DNA from: Microbacterium sp. Leaf320
Lineage (GTDB): Bacteria > Actinomycetota > Actinomycetes > Actinomycetales > Microbacteriaceae
NCBI RefSeq assembly: GCF_001423485.1
Contig: NZ_LMOD01000005.1
Coordinates: 310,001-374,000 of the forward strand
Direction of reading: 5' to 3'
Length of the DNA: 64,000 bases
The position numbers and the translations under genes are program-made. Under the pieces are notes generated by a model that was not told the DNA's origin, searched no databases, and saw only the letters and a list, made by a program, of their open reading frames with translations. This document shows, one piece after another, positions 15,117-22,998 of the stretch (position 1 is the stretch's first letter; every line of letters begins with the position of its first letter).

Positions 15117-17183
15117 ATGATCGGTCAGCTGTTGTCCAAGGCGGCGGTGCCCGTCGGAGTGGTGGGCATCATCCTCCTGCTCATCGTGCCCATCCCCACG
15201 CCGCTGCTCGACGTGCTCATCGTGCTGAACATCTCGTTCGCGCTGCTGATCCTCCTCACCGCGATGTTCGTGAAGAAGCCGCTCGACTTCTCGGTCTTCC
15301 CGAGCCTGCTGCTGGTGGCGACCCTCTTCCGGCTCGGCCTCAACGTCGCCTCCACCCGCCTCGTGCTCAGCGAGGCGCACGCCGGGCAGGTGATCCAGGC
15401 GTTCGGCCAGATCACGATCAGCGGGTCGCTCGTGATCGGCGCCGTGATCTTCCTGATCCTCACCGTCATCCAGTTCGTCGTGGTCACCAAGGGTGCCGAG
15501 CGCGTCGCCGAGGTCGGTGCGCGCTTCACCCTCGACGCGATGCCCGGCAAGCAGATGGCCATCGACGCCGACCTCAACGCCGGCCTCATCACCGACACCG
15601 AGGCGCGCAGGCGTCGTGCGGAGGTCGCGGCCGAAGCCGACTTCTACGGCGCGATGGACGGCGCGTCGAAGTTCGTCAAGGGCGATGCCATCGCGGGCAT
15701 CGTGATCGTCGTCATCAACTTCGTCGGCGGCATCATCATCGGCATGGTCCAGCACGGCATGGAGATGGGGGATGCGCTCGAGACGTACAGCATCCTCACC
15801 ATCGGCGATGGCCTGGTCACGCAGATACCGGCGCTCCTGATGGCCGTGTCGACGGGCATGATCGTGACCCGCGAGAACGCCGAGAGCGAGATGGGTCAGG
15901 CAGCCGGTCGTCAGCTCATGCAGTCGCGCAACGCCCTCGTGATCACCGGCCTCGCAGCCATCGCCATGGGCTTCATCCCCGGGATGCCCCTGGTGATCTT
16001 CCTGGCGATCGGGGCCGTGCTGCTGTTCGCCGCATCCCGGGTCAAGGCGAACGAGGATCGCGACGCCGCTCTCGAGGCCGACGCGCTGCAGCAGGAGGCC
16101 GTCGAGGCGGGTGTGGAGGGACCCGAAGAGCTGATGGACCGGATGCGCGTGCACGCACTCGAGATCTCGCTCTCGCCCGACATCGTCGATCTGGCCTCGG
16201 GGGGAGCAGGCGATCTGCTCACCCGGGTGAAGTCGCTGAGGCGAAAACTCGCTCTCGACATCGGCATCCTGATGCCGCCGGTGCGCACGCGCGACAACAT
16301 CGACCTGCCGGCCCAGACCTACTCGATCCTGATCGCCGGGGTCGAGGCGGGCCGCGGATCCGTGCCGAGGGGCCACGTGCTCGCGATCGGCACGGGGCTC
16401 GAGCAGCTGCCCGGGTCAGCGGTCGTCGATCCGGTCTTCGGCCTCGAGGGCAAGTGGGTGCCCGCCGAGATGTCGCACGCCGCCGACATGGCCGGTGCCA
16501 CCGTGATCGACCGCGCGAGCGTGATCATCACCCACCTCTCCGACATCGTGCAGAGCCAGGCCGACCGGCTGCTCTCGCTCGAAGACGTCCGTCAGCTGAC
16601 CGAGCACCTCAAGCAGTCGAGTCCGGCGACCGTCGAAGAGCTGACGCCGGCCGTGCTGTCGCTCGCCGGCATCCAGCGCGTCCTCGCCGGTCTCCTGGCC
16701 GAGCGGGTGCCGATCAACGACCTCGCCCGCATCTACGAGGCTCTCGCGCTGCGCGGCAAGACGTCGACCGAGACGGCTGGTCTGATCGATGCGGCGCGTG
16801 CGGCCCTCGGCCCCGCGATCGCCGCACGATTCGCCGAGGAAGGCCGCATCCGCGTCGTGATGTTCGAGCCGATGCTCGAGCAGCAGATGCTCGAGGGGAT
16901 GCGTGTGATCGACGGCCATCCGCAGATCGTGCTGACGCCGGAGGCGACGATGCACGTGCTCGAGAACGTCCGCCGAACGGTCGCAGAGCTCGATCAGGTC
17001 GGGCCGGAACCGGTGCTCGTGTGCGCGCCGTCGCTGCGCCAGGCTGTGCGCCGGATGATCTCGTCGCAGGTCGGCGGCCTCCCCGTGCTCTCGTATGACG
17101 AGGCTGCAGCCGGAGGACTCGCGACCGACGTGGTCGGTGTGGTCCGGATGACGCAGTCCGCTCTGCCCAGCGCCGCAGTGTAG
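15117..17183 (+). CDS. flhA: Flagellar export gate protein FlhA
   Basis: FlhA forms the nonameric export ring and proton-driven gate. The 688-residue length is usual. There are eight membrane helices in the first 330 residues, the FHIPEP-family segment (VFPSLLLVATLFRLGLNVASTRLVL) and the conserved cytoplasmic loop with MPGKQMAIDADLNAGLI. The C-terminal half is the cytoplasmic FlhAC domain that binds chaperone-substrate complexes. A GAGAAGGCGAG ribosome-binding site stands before the ATG. This is the last export-gate gene before csrA. Confidence 0.97.
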   Translation: MIGQLLSKAAVPVGVVGIILLLIVPIPTPLLDVLIVLNISFALLILLTAMFVKKPLDFSVFPSLLLVATLFRLGLNVASTRLVLSEAHAGQVIQAFGQITISGSLVIGAVIFLILTVIQFVVVTKGAERVAEVGARFTLDAMPGKQMAIDADLNAGLITDTEARRRRAEVAAEADFYGAMDGASKFVKGDAIAGIVIVVINFVGGIIIGMVQHGMEMGDALETYSILTIGDGLVTQIPALLMAVSTGMIVTRENAESEMGQAAGRQLMQSRNALVITGLAAIAMGFIPGMPLVIFLAIGAVLLFAASRVKANEDRDAALEADALQQEAVEAGVEGPEELMDRMRVHALEISLSPDIVDLASGGAGDLLTRVKSLRRKLALDIGILMPPVRTRDNIDLPAQTYSILIAGVEAGRGSVPRGHVLAIGTGLEQLPGSAVVDPVFGLEGKWVPAEMSHAADMAGATVIDRASVIITHLSDIVQSQADRLLSLEDVRQLTEHLKQSSPATVEELTPAVLSLAGIQRVLAGLLAERVPINDLARIYEALALRGKTSTETAGLIDAARAALGPAIAARFAEEGRIRVVMFEPMLEQQMLEGMRVIDGHPQIVLTPEATMHVLENVRRTVAELDQVGPEPVLVCAPSLRQAVRRMISSQVGGLPVLSYDEAAAGGLATDVVGVVRMTQSALPSAAV

Positions 17184-17192
17184 CGTCGGAAT

Positions 17193-17232
17193 CTGCTCAT
17201 TTACGAGACGAGTGCGATACGTTTATGAGCAG
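17193..17232 (+). promoter_or_regulatory. Imperfect inverted repeat between flhA and csrA
   Basis: Arms 17193-17205 (CTGCTCATTTACG) and 17220-17232 (CGTTTATGAGCAG) pair over 13 positions with two mismatches, with a 14-base loop. It starts ten bases after the flhA stop. It could end the flhA transcript or act as an operator or leader structure for csrA; there is no U-tract. Confidence 0.45.
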
Positions 17233-17251
17233 AGGGCGCATCGGCGCTCAC

Positions 17252-17263
17252 GCCATGGAAGGC
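17252..17263 (+). promoter_or_regulatory. GGA mini-hairpin over the csrA ribosome-binding site
   Basis: GCC, loop ATGGAA, GGC: a 3-bp stem that shows ATGGA and contains the start of the GGAAGG ribosome-binding site (17257-17262). CsrA is known to repress its own translation in other bacteria through such overlap. The stem is short, so this is only a candidate. Confidence 0.35.
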
Positions 17264-17272
17264 AGACGACGC

Positions 17273-17521
17273 ATGCTGGTACTCACGAGACGCGCCAATG
17301 AGAGCATCGTGATCGGTGATGACATCACCGTGACGATTCTGGCGGTGACGCCGAGCGGAGTCCGCGTCGGCATCGATGCGCCGCGCGACAAGCGCATCAA
17401 TCGCGCCGAGATCGTCATCGCGGTGAGCGACGCGAACCAGGAAGCAGTCCAGGCGTCGTCGGACGACTCCGCGGCATCGCTGCTTCTGAGTGCTCTCGGG
17501 CGCGCCGGCACCACGTCCTGA
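17273..17521 (+). CDS. csrA: Post-transcriptional regulator CsrA
   Basis: CsrA is a dimeric RNA-binding protein that blocks translation at GGA-containing hairpins. The start is taken at MLVLTRRANESIVIGDDITV, the invariant family N-terminus, 10 bases after GGAAGG; the frame is open to 17225 but the extra 16 residues have no counterpart in the family. RNA-contacting residues Leu4 and Arg44 (in INRAEI) are present. The core is followed by a 30-residue tail longer than in E. coli CsrA. Its position among flagellar genes with fliW 3 kb downstream matches the Bacillus CsrA-FliW system, where FliW binds CsrA until flagellin displaces it. Confidence 0.95.
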   Translation: MLVLTRRANESIVIGDDITVTILAVTPSGVRVGIDAPRDKRINRAEIVIAVSDANQEAVQASSDDSAASLLLSALGRAGTTS

Positions 17522-17552
17522 CCCGGTGCATCGCTGCTCGCCCTCGCGCTCG

Positions 17553-17584
17553 GAGTTACTGTCCAGGACGTTGTCGCGATAGTC
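17553..17584 (+). promoter_or_regulatory. Sigma-28-like promoter before flgN-flgK-flgL-fliW
   Basis: GTTAC at 17555-17559 and GCGATAGTC at 17576-17584, with 17 bases between GTTA and GCGATAGTC (18 in the other three copies). It precedes the hook-junction genes, which are late genes controlled by sigma-28 in other bacteria. The predicted leader is about 50 bases with a GAGGTGA ribosome-binding site. Confidence 0.62.
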
Positions 17585-17640
17585 GTGGATGTGGCGGGCG
17601 ATCCCGTCGCGGAAACCGTGACATGACGAGGTGACGAATC

Positions 17641-18123
17641 GTGGCCGCTCACGACCTGAGCATGCAACTGATGCGAGAGCGCGATCTGCTGGAGGTGCTG
17701 CTGTTCAAGCTCGACGAACAGCAGATGCTGCTGGCGACCGGGCGCAACCGCTGGATCCATCATGCGGCGAACGAGATCGAGCGTGTGCTCGCGGCGATGC
17801 CCACGGTCGCCCTGTCGCGCGACACGCTCGTCATCTCCGTCGCGGATGAATGGGGAGTGCCCGAGGCGACGACGCTTCGCGAGCTGATCGACGCCGCACC
17901 GACGGATGCCTGGCGCGAGGTCCTGTCCGGCCATCTGGACGCCATGACCGCACTCGCCGACGAGATCGGCGACATGAAGAAGGTCAACGAGCAGCGACTG
18001 CGTACCGCCATCCGTGTCACGCAGGAGACGATCGCCGGCCTCGGCGTGCCCACCGGCGAGTACGACCCGCAGGGCGGCGTCGTCCGTGACGGTGACGCCC
18101 GACTCCTCGACACGAGGGTGTGA
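17641..18123 (+). CDS. flgN: Flagellar export chaperone FlgN
   Basis: FlgN is the cytoplasmic chaperone that escorts FlgK and FlgL to the export gate. The 160-residue protein is largely helical; the N-terminus (LSMQLMRERDLLEVLLFKLDEQQMLLATGRNRWIHHAANEIERVL) matches the family pattern of a long helix with E-x-LL-x-KL. The last 25 residues are disordered. The call is strengthened by the position directly before flgK and flgL. GTG start with GAGGTGA five bases away. Confidence 0.9.
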   Translation: MAAHDLSMQLMRERDLLEVLLFKLDEQQMLLATGRNRWIHHAANEIERVLAAMPTVALSRDTLVISVADEWGVPEATTLRELIDAAPTDAWREVLSGHLDAMTALADEIGDMKKVNEQRLRTAIRVTQETIAGLGVPTGEYDPQGGVVRDGDARLLDTRV

Positions 18124-18129
18124 GGCGCG

Positions 18130-19536
18130 ATGTCTTCGTTCGCAGGGCTTCGTCTCGCCGAATCCGCTCTCTCCGCCGCCCGCGCGGGGATGACTATCAC
18201 CGGGCAGAACATCGCCAACCAGACCACCCCCGGCTACACCCGTCAGCGGGTCGACCAGGTTCCGATCTCGGCCCCCGGCCAGACCGGACTGTGGCCGTCC
18301 GGGCTCGGCATCGGCGGCGGAGTCAGCGTCACCGGCATCGCCCGGCTCGGCGACGACATCCTCGATGCCCGAGTGCGGGACGCGCTCTCGACCTCCGGCT
18401 TCTGGGCGGCGCGGGCGACGGCCGCCGGCCAGGCGGAGGCCGTGATGGCCGAACCCACGAAAGACGGTCTCGCCGCGAACCTGAACCGGTTCTGGGCTGG
18501 CTGGTCTGATCTCGCCAACACCCCGGATCCGGCGGCCGCGCAGGTCGTGCTCACCAACGCGAACGTGCTCATCGGGCAGATCGCGGCCGGGTACCAGTCG
18601 ATCGCGGGGCAGTGGAGCGACCTTCGGGGTCAGGTGGACAGTCAGATCGCCGACGTCAACGCCATGGCAGGGCAGGTGGCCACCCTCAACGGGCAGATCC
18701 GTGACGCGCTGCAGTCTGGCCGCAACGCCAACGAGCTGATCGATCAGCGCAACGTCCTCGCCCAGCAGCTGTCGACCGCGGTCGGAGCCAAGGGCAACGT
18801 CGAAGCCGATGGGACCCTCACGCTGCGTGTCGACGGGAACGCGCTCGTCTCCGCCGACAGCAGCCGTGCCCTCGTCGCGAGCGGACCACGGGACATCGCG
18901 GACGCCGGACGCATCAGTGTCGCGTGGGCGGATCGCCCCGGTCTGCCGGTGACGATCACCGGCGGGCTGGTCGGCGGCACCATCAGCGCGCTGGCGCCTG
19001 CCGCCGACGGCGGGACCCTGGCCGGCGTCGCCGCCGCGTACAACGAGACCGCGACCGCTCTCGCGACAGCCGTGAACGACGTCCACCGCACGGGTGTCAC
19101 CCCGTCGGGTGCCGCAGGCGGCGACTTCTTCTCGATGAGCGGCACCGGCCCCGCGGCCCTCGGGCTGAGCGTTGTTCCCACAGGCCTCGACGACCTCGCT
19201 CTCGCCGCACCCGGCGCGGGCGCCAAGGACACCACGATCGCTGACCGCATCAGTGCTCTGGGTGCATCGGCGACGGGACCGAGCAAGACGTGGTCGAGCT
19301 TCGTCACGGGCTTCGCGGTCGCGGTCGCCGGTGACGTGCAGCGCGCCGACATCGCCGACATGGGTGCCGTGGCCGCAGTCACCGCCCAGCAGTCGAACGC
19401 TTCCGTGGACGGCGATGAGGAGACGATCAACCTCCTGACCTACCAGACCGCGTACCAGGCCGCAGCTCGCGTGCTGACGGCCGTGGACGAGGCCCTGGAC
19501 CTTCTGATCAACCGCACCGGCCTCGTCGGCCGCTGA
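18130..19536 (+). CDS. flgK: Flagellar hook-associated protein 1, FlgK
   Basis: FlgK is the first of the two junction proteins between hook and filament. The 468-residue product begins with the HAP signature (FAGLRLAESALSAARAGMTITGQNIANQTTPGYTRQRVDQ) and ends with the matching helix DEETINLLTYQTAYQAAARVLTAVDEALDLLINRTGLVGR. The D2/D3 part is short and beta-rich. It follows its chaperone gene flgN by six bases and precedes flgL by 17. Confidence 0.95.
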   Translation: MSSFAGLRLAESALSAARAGMTITGQNIANQTTPGYTRQRVDQVPISAPGQTGLWPSGLGIGGGVSVTGIARLGDDILDARVRDALSTSGFWAARATAAGQAEAVMAEPTKDGLAANLNRFWAGWSDLANTPDPAAAQVVLTNANVLIGQIAAGYQSIAGQWSDLRGQVDSQIADVNAMAGQVATLNGQIRDALQSGRNANELIDQRNVLAQQLSTAVGAKGNVEADGTLTLRVDGNALVSADSSRALVASGPRDIADAGRISVAWADRPGLPVTITGGLVGGTISALAPAADGGTLAGVAAAYNETATALATAVNDVHRTGVTPSGAAGGDFFSMSGTGPAALGLSVVPTGLDDLALAAPGAGAKDTTIADRISALGASATGPSKTWSSFVTGFAVAVAGDVQRADIADMGAVAAVTAQQSNASVDGDEETINLLTYQTAYQAAARVLTAVDEALDLLINRTGLVGR

Positions 19537-19553
19537 CTCTGGGGAGAGCCATC

Positions 19554-20441
19554 ATGATCGGTCGCATCACGAGCAACACCATGACGCAGCAGTCGCTGCG
19601 GACGCTGCAGACGAACCTCGCGGATCGCGAGCGGCTGCAGAACCAGGCCGCCTCCCAGCGTGCTTTCCGCTCTCCGAGCGAGGATCCGGCCGCGGCCGCG
19701 ACTGCGCTCGGCGTGCACGGCGACCAATCGCGCGTCGCGCAGTTCGCGCGCAACCTCAGCGACGGGATGGCGTGGGTGACGACGGTCGACACCGCTCTCG
19801 GGGCGAGTGCCGACCTGCTGAACCGCGCCAGAGACCTCACCGCGCAGGGCGCGAACTCGGGTGCGCTCAGCCCCACGGCCCGCGAGTCCATCGCGCAGGA
19901 GCTGGAGTCGATCAGCGCCGAGCTGCTCGCCAAGGCGAACACCACCGTGCTCGGTCGCAGCGTCTTCGCGGGAACCAGCGATTCGGGCGCGGCGTTCGAC
20001 CCCGGGACGTTCACCTTCAACGGCAGCCCGGGAGCCGGAGTGCAGCGGCGCATCAGCGACAACGAGACCGTTCGCGTCGACTTCGACGGCTCGCAGGCGT
20101 TCGGCGACGGGGCGAACAGCGCGTTCGCGCTGCTCAACGACATCGCTGCGGAGCTGCGCGGCGGTGCGGAGGTCGGTGCCCGCCTTGCCGATATCGACGG
20201 ACGTCTGAAGGATGTCATCGCGGCCAGGGGCGCGACCGGCGCACGGCAGGTGCAGCTCGAGCGGGCCTCGTCGCAGAACCTTTCGACATCGATCGACCTC
20301 GAAGCGCGACGTGCCGAGGTCGAGAACGTGGACGGCCTCGAGGTCCTCGTGCGGCTGCAGTCCGCCGAGCTCGTGTTCCAATCCGCTCTGCAGGTGACGG
20401 CCAAATCCCTGCAGACCAACCTCCTGGAGTTCCTCCGATGA
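19554..20441 (+). CDS. flgL: Flagellar hook-associated protein 3, FlgL
   Basis: FlgL is the second junction protein. The 295-residue product is flagellin-like: an N-terminal helix with ITSNTMTQQSLRTLQTNLADRERLQNQAASQRAFRSPSEDPAAA, a short central domain with the GRSVFAGTSDSGAAF segment typical of FlgL, and a C-terminal helical part ending ELVFQSALQVTAKSLQTNLLEFLR. A GGGGAGAG ribosome-binding site precedes the ATG. The stop overlaps the fliW start (ATGA). Confidence 0.94.
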   Translation: MIGRITSNTMTQQSLRTLQTNLADRERLQNQAASQRAFRSPSEDPAAAATALGVHGDQSRVAQFARNLSDGMAWVTTVDTALGASADLLNRARDLTAQGANSGALSPTARESIAQELESISAELLAKANTTVLGRSVFAGTSDSGAAFDPGTFTFNGSPGAGVQRRISDNETVRVDFDGSQAFGDGANSAFALLNDIAAELRGGAEVGARLADIDGRLKDVIAARGATGARQVQLERASSQNLSTSIDLEARRAEVENVDGLEVLVRLQSAELVFQSALQVTAKSLQTNLLEFLR

Positions 20442-20830
20442 CCGCGACCGCTGAGACGACGGGCTTCGCCGTCGAGTTCACCTCTCCGATGCCCGGGCTG
20501 AGCCCGTACACGGCGTTCACTCTCGAGCGCCTCGCCGGCGCGGAAGGGCTCTATGCGCTGCGTGCTGCGGATGCCGACGTGCGGCTGTTCCTGTTGGATC
20601 CGCTCTCGGGCGACTACGGTTACGCTCCGGCTCTGCCCGCCGATGCGCGATCCGAGCTCGGCGCCTCCGACGACTCGGAGATCCGCGTCTTCGTGGTGGC
20701 GAATCCTGCCGACGACGGGGTCTACATCAATCTCCGCGCCCCCGTCCTGGTCCACCGGGAGACCGGGCGGGCGGCACAGGTCATTCTGGACGACCAGGCA
20801 TACCCGATCCGCGCACTCCTCGGTGCTTGA
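20438..20830 (+). CDS. fliW: Flagellar assembly factor FliW
   Basis: FliW sequesters CsrA by a noncompetitive mechanism and is itself displaced by flagellin in Bacillus. The product has 130 residues, slightly below the usual 140-150. Family features are FTSPMPGLSPYTAFTLERL near the N-terminus, VRLFLLDP, the VFVVANP strand and VYINLRAPVLVHRETGRAAQVIL. It is the last recognisable flagellar gene of the run and is coupled to flgL by an ATGA overlap, giving the csrA-flgN-flgK-flgL-fliW order. Confidence 0.93.
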   Translation: MTATAETTGFAVEFTSPMPGLSPYTAFTLERLAGAEGLYALRAADADVRLFLLDPLSGDYGYAPALPADARSELGASDDSEIRVFVVANPADDGVYINLRAPVLVHRETGRAAQVILDDQAYPIRALLGA

Positions 20831-20905
20831 CCCCGACGCAGCGCGAATACCCAGTGACCGGCGTGCCAGGACGGCCCGCCGACCAGAACGCACAGGAGAG
20901 ATGAC

Positions 20906-21442
20906 GTGGTCGATCTGCGATCGAAGATCCATGGCGCCGGCGCGACCCAGGGCGTGAACCTGGTGGTGATGGCGTACCACGCCCGCGTCGCGCGTGACGC
21001 CGAGGGCGTGGTCATCACGCATTTCCTCGACGCCAGGGTGCACCCGGGCGATCGCCGCGCACCCGGGCAGACGAGTCTCGCGCTCGTGTCGAAGAAGGAT
21101 GCGACGTCGACGACGGGCTTTGCGAATTCGGCTCGGTACACGCCGCTGCAGCTGGCGTCCATCGAGCAGGCGGCGGCCGACAACGCCACCGACCTCATCG
21201 ACGTGTCGGGCAGAGTCGTGGGCAGAGCATTCGGCGTCAGGGCTGACCTGCTCATCAACAGCGGCGAGGTCGTCGTCAACACCCGGACGCTGACGGCCAC
21301 CGAGCTGTCGGTGGGCGACGACGAGGACGGTCGCGACATCCGTGCGCAGATCGTCGCCTCGGTGACGGCTGCGAGGCGGGCGCGCGATGCTGCGCGCGCC
21401 CTCGTGAGCGAGCCGACGGGCGGTGCACTCGCGCGCGGATAG
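20906..21442 (+). CDS. Unknown 178-residue protein after fliW
   Basis: I do not recognise this protein. It has no membrane helix and no signal peptide. The first 75 residues look beta-rich (VNLVVMAYHARVARDAEGVVITHFLDARVHPG), the middle contains SSIEQAAADNATDLIDVSGR-like helix-strand elements, and the C-terminus is an Ala/Arg helix. GTG start with AGGAGA five bases upstream. It is on the same strand as the flagellar genes and 75 bases after fliW, so it may be cotranscribed, but nothing in it points to motility. Codon usage is like that of its neighbours. Confidence 0.7.
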   Translation: MVDLRSKIHGAGATQGVNLVVMAYHARVARDAEGVVITHFLDARVHPGDRRAPGQTSLALVSKKDATSTTGFANSARYTPLQLASIEQAAADNATDLIDVSGRVVGRAFGVRADLLINSGEVVVNTRTLTATELSVGDDEDGRDIRAQIVASVTAARRARDAARALVSEPTGGALARG

Positions 21443-21662
21443 CCGTGGTGATGCGGCGATCGTCGGAAAAGCAAAGAAAACCGAGATTCACCGCATATAC
21501 CAAGGAAGAGCCTTTAGGCTCTGGGAGCACAGGCTGGGGTACTGGCAGATCCCGGCGTCGTCGCAGGAGAGGGGAGACCTGCGCGCGCCGCGGATGCGGC
21601 TGGTAGGGGTACAGCGCAGAGAAGCCCGGTGACGGGCGACATTCCATGGGACGGAAGACGAC
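21443..21662 (+). other. Intergenic region before the HU-like gene
   Basis: This 220-base gap contains the most A+T-rich stretch of the region (about 21465-21525). CATATAC (21494-21500) could be a -10 element, and directly after the predicted start lies a 6-bp hairpin AGAGCC-TTTA-GGCTCT (21507-21522). I see no convincing gene. The leader to the next start would be about 150 bases. Confidence 0.4.
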
Positions 21663-21977
21663 ATGAGCACATCAAGGACGCTCGAGACGAACAGGGTGAG
21701 CAAGCGCGAGTTCGTGCAGCGATTCGCGCGACGAGGGGGCATCTCGGTCCCGGCCGCGCAGACGGCGTACAACGCGATGATCGACGAGCTGCTCGACCTG
21801 GTCGGCCGGGGGAACACGGTGACTCTCACCAACTTCGGCAAGTTCTACCCGCAGACGCACAAGGGGCATCGCGTGCAGTTCGCGAAGGACGAGGGCGACG
21901 CCGAGGTCAATGACTACACGGTGTTGAAGTTCTCCGCGACGCGCGAAGTGAACCGACGCGTGAAGGTGAACGACTAG
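21663..21977 (+). CDS. Divergent HU/IHF-family DNA-binding protein
   Basis: The 104-residue product has the HU fold pattern: two N-terminal helices (SKREFVQRFARRGGISVPAAQTAYNAMIDELLDLVGRG), then the strand motif NTVTLTNFGKFYPQTHKGHRVQF and a C-terminal YTVLKFSATREVNRRV strand-helix. The Arg-Asn-Pro tip that intercalates into DNA in ordinary HU is missing, and the arm sequence is unusual. It is not the main chromosomal HU. A strong terminator follows, so this is a separate unit between the flagellar genes and the sigma gene. It could be a nucleoid protein with a special target; no more can be said. Confidence 0.8.
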   Translation: MSTSRTLETNRVSKREFVQRFARRGGISVPAAQTAYNAMIDELLDLVGRGNTVTLTNFGKFYPQTHKGHRVQFAKDEGDAEVNDYTVLKFSATREVNRRVKVND

Positions 21978-22003
21978 CCATCGTTATCTGAACGTAAACG
22001 AGA

Positions 22004-22038
22004 ATCCCCGAAGGTTTCGACCTTCGGGGATCTTTCTT
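22004..22038 (+). terminator. Intrinsic terminator after HU-like gene
   Basis: An 11-bp perfect stem (ATCCCCGAAGG / CCTTCGGGGAT) with a 6-base loop is followed by CTTTCTT. This is the most canonical rho-independent terminator in the window. Confidence 0.9.
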
Positions 22039-22079
22039 GCCCGTTACGCCTCTAGCATGTAGTTGAATGTAGTTCTGGC

Positions 22080-22117
22080 CGCTGGGGAGGGGCCTCGCTG
22101 TGAGTCGCTGGGGAGGG
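22080..22117 (+). repeat. 12-base direct repeat before the sigma gene
   Basis: CGCTGGGGAGGG occurs at 22080-22091 and 22106-22117, 26 bases apart, about 30 bases before the sigma-factor start. The spacing is about two and a half helix turns. It could be a regulator-binding site, but nothing identifies the regulator. Confidence 0.45.
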
Positions 22118-22148
22118 CTTGCACTTACAGTGGAAGAGACGGAATTCG

Positions 22149-22952
22149 ATGCCGATGCGCGCACGGAACCAGCTCGTGGTCGAACACCTGCACATCGTCG
22201 GCGCGGCCACGGCATACGTGGCGTCCCGCCTCACTCAGGTCTCCCGCGACGACCTCGCCTCGGCGGGCGCCTTCGCGCTTGTCCGTGCGGCCGAGAAGTT
22301 CGACGCGACTCTCGGGGTGCCGTTCGGCGCCTTCGCCCGCGGGCGCATCAACTGGGCGCTGAAAGACGAGCTGCGGTCGATGGACTGGGCTCCGCGCGAC
22401 ATCCGCGTGCGTGCGAAGGAGACGACGAAGGTGCGGCAGACGCTTTCGGCGGCTCTCGGTCGCACTCCCAGCGTCGTGGAGATCGCAGCGGCCATGGGAG
22501 TGGACACCGGCTCGGTTCGCGAGGGGCTCGCCGATGCCGAGCGCATGCTCCTGAGCCTCGACGCCCCGGATGCGCCCGAGATCATCTGGACCGGCTATCT
22601 CCCCGAGGAGCAGGCGATCGCATCCGAGCGGGACGAGTTCCTCCGCCGCGCCGTCGATGCGCTCCCCGAGCGCAAGCGCGAGATCATCCGCGCGATCTAC
22701 TTCGACGACCGCAGCGTGAAAGAGCTGGCCGACGAGCTCGGTGTCTCGCACGCCGCCGTGTCACAGCAGCGTGCCGAAGCGGTGCGGATGCTCCGCGATG
22801 CGCTCGACCGCCACTACGCCGAGGGCCCTGTCGGCGAGACCCCGCCGACGTCGCGCTCCTCCGCATCCGTGCTCGAGGCGTATTTCGAGCGGCTCGCGAC
22901 CGGCGGTCACCGCTTCACGCGGGCGATCCTGTCGCACGCCGTCGGCGCCTGA
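22149..22952 (+). CDS. fliA: Sigma-28-family RNA polymerase sigma factor (FliA/WhiG-like)
   Basis: The 267-residue product has sigma-70 regions 2, 3 and 4 but no region 1.1, the layout of the FliA/SigD/WhiG group. Region 2 is at about residues 8-85 (DDLASAGAFALVRAAEKFDATLGVPFGAFARGRINWALKDELRSMDW), region 3 at about 90-145 and region 4 at about 165-215 with the helix-turn-helix SVKELADELGVSHAAVSQQRAEAVRML. A C-terminal extension of about 45 residues is unusual. ATG 22149 follows a GGAAGAGACGGA site; an upstream TTG at 22119 is less likely. Placed just beyond the flagellar locus, it is the natural candidate to read the four GTTA/GCGATAGTC promoters. A different member of the group is possible. 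Confidence 0.82.
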   Translation: MPMRARNQLVVEHLHIVGAATAYVASRLTQVSRDDLASAGAFALVRAAEKFDATLGVPFGAFARGRINWALKDELRSMDWAPRDIRVRAKETTKVRQTLSAALGRTPSVVEIAAAMGVDTGSVREGLADAERMLLSLDAPDAPEIIWTGYLPEEQAIASERDEFLRRAVDALPERKREIIRAIYFDDRSVKELADELGVSHAAVSQQRAEAVRMLRDALDRHYAEGPVGETPPTSRSSASVLEAYFERLATGGHRFTRAILSHAVGA

Positions 22953-22998
22953 CCGCTCGACGCCGCACCGTCTCGGAATCCGCCCGTCGGTCTACCGT

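Noticed and set aside
21423..21632. 69-codon open frame overlapping the end of the 178-residue gene
   Set aside because: Its first half does not show the strong G+C bias at third positions of the real genes, it has no ribosome-binding site, and it covers the A+T-rich possible promoter of the HU-like gene.
22037..22070. Possible GTTA promoter motif before the sigma gene
   Set aside because: GTTA is present but no CGATA follows at 17-19 bases, so self-activation by the sigma factor is not supported here.
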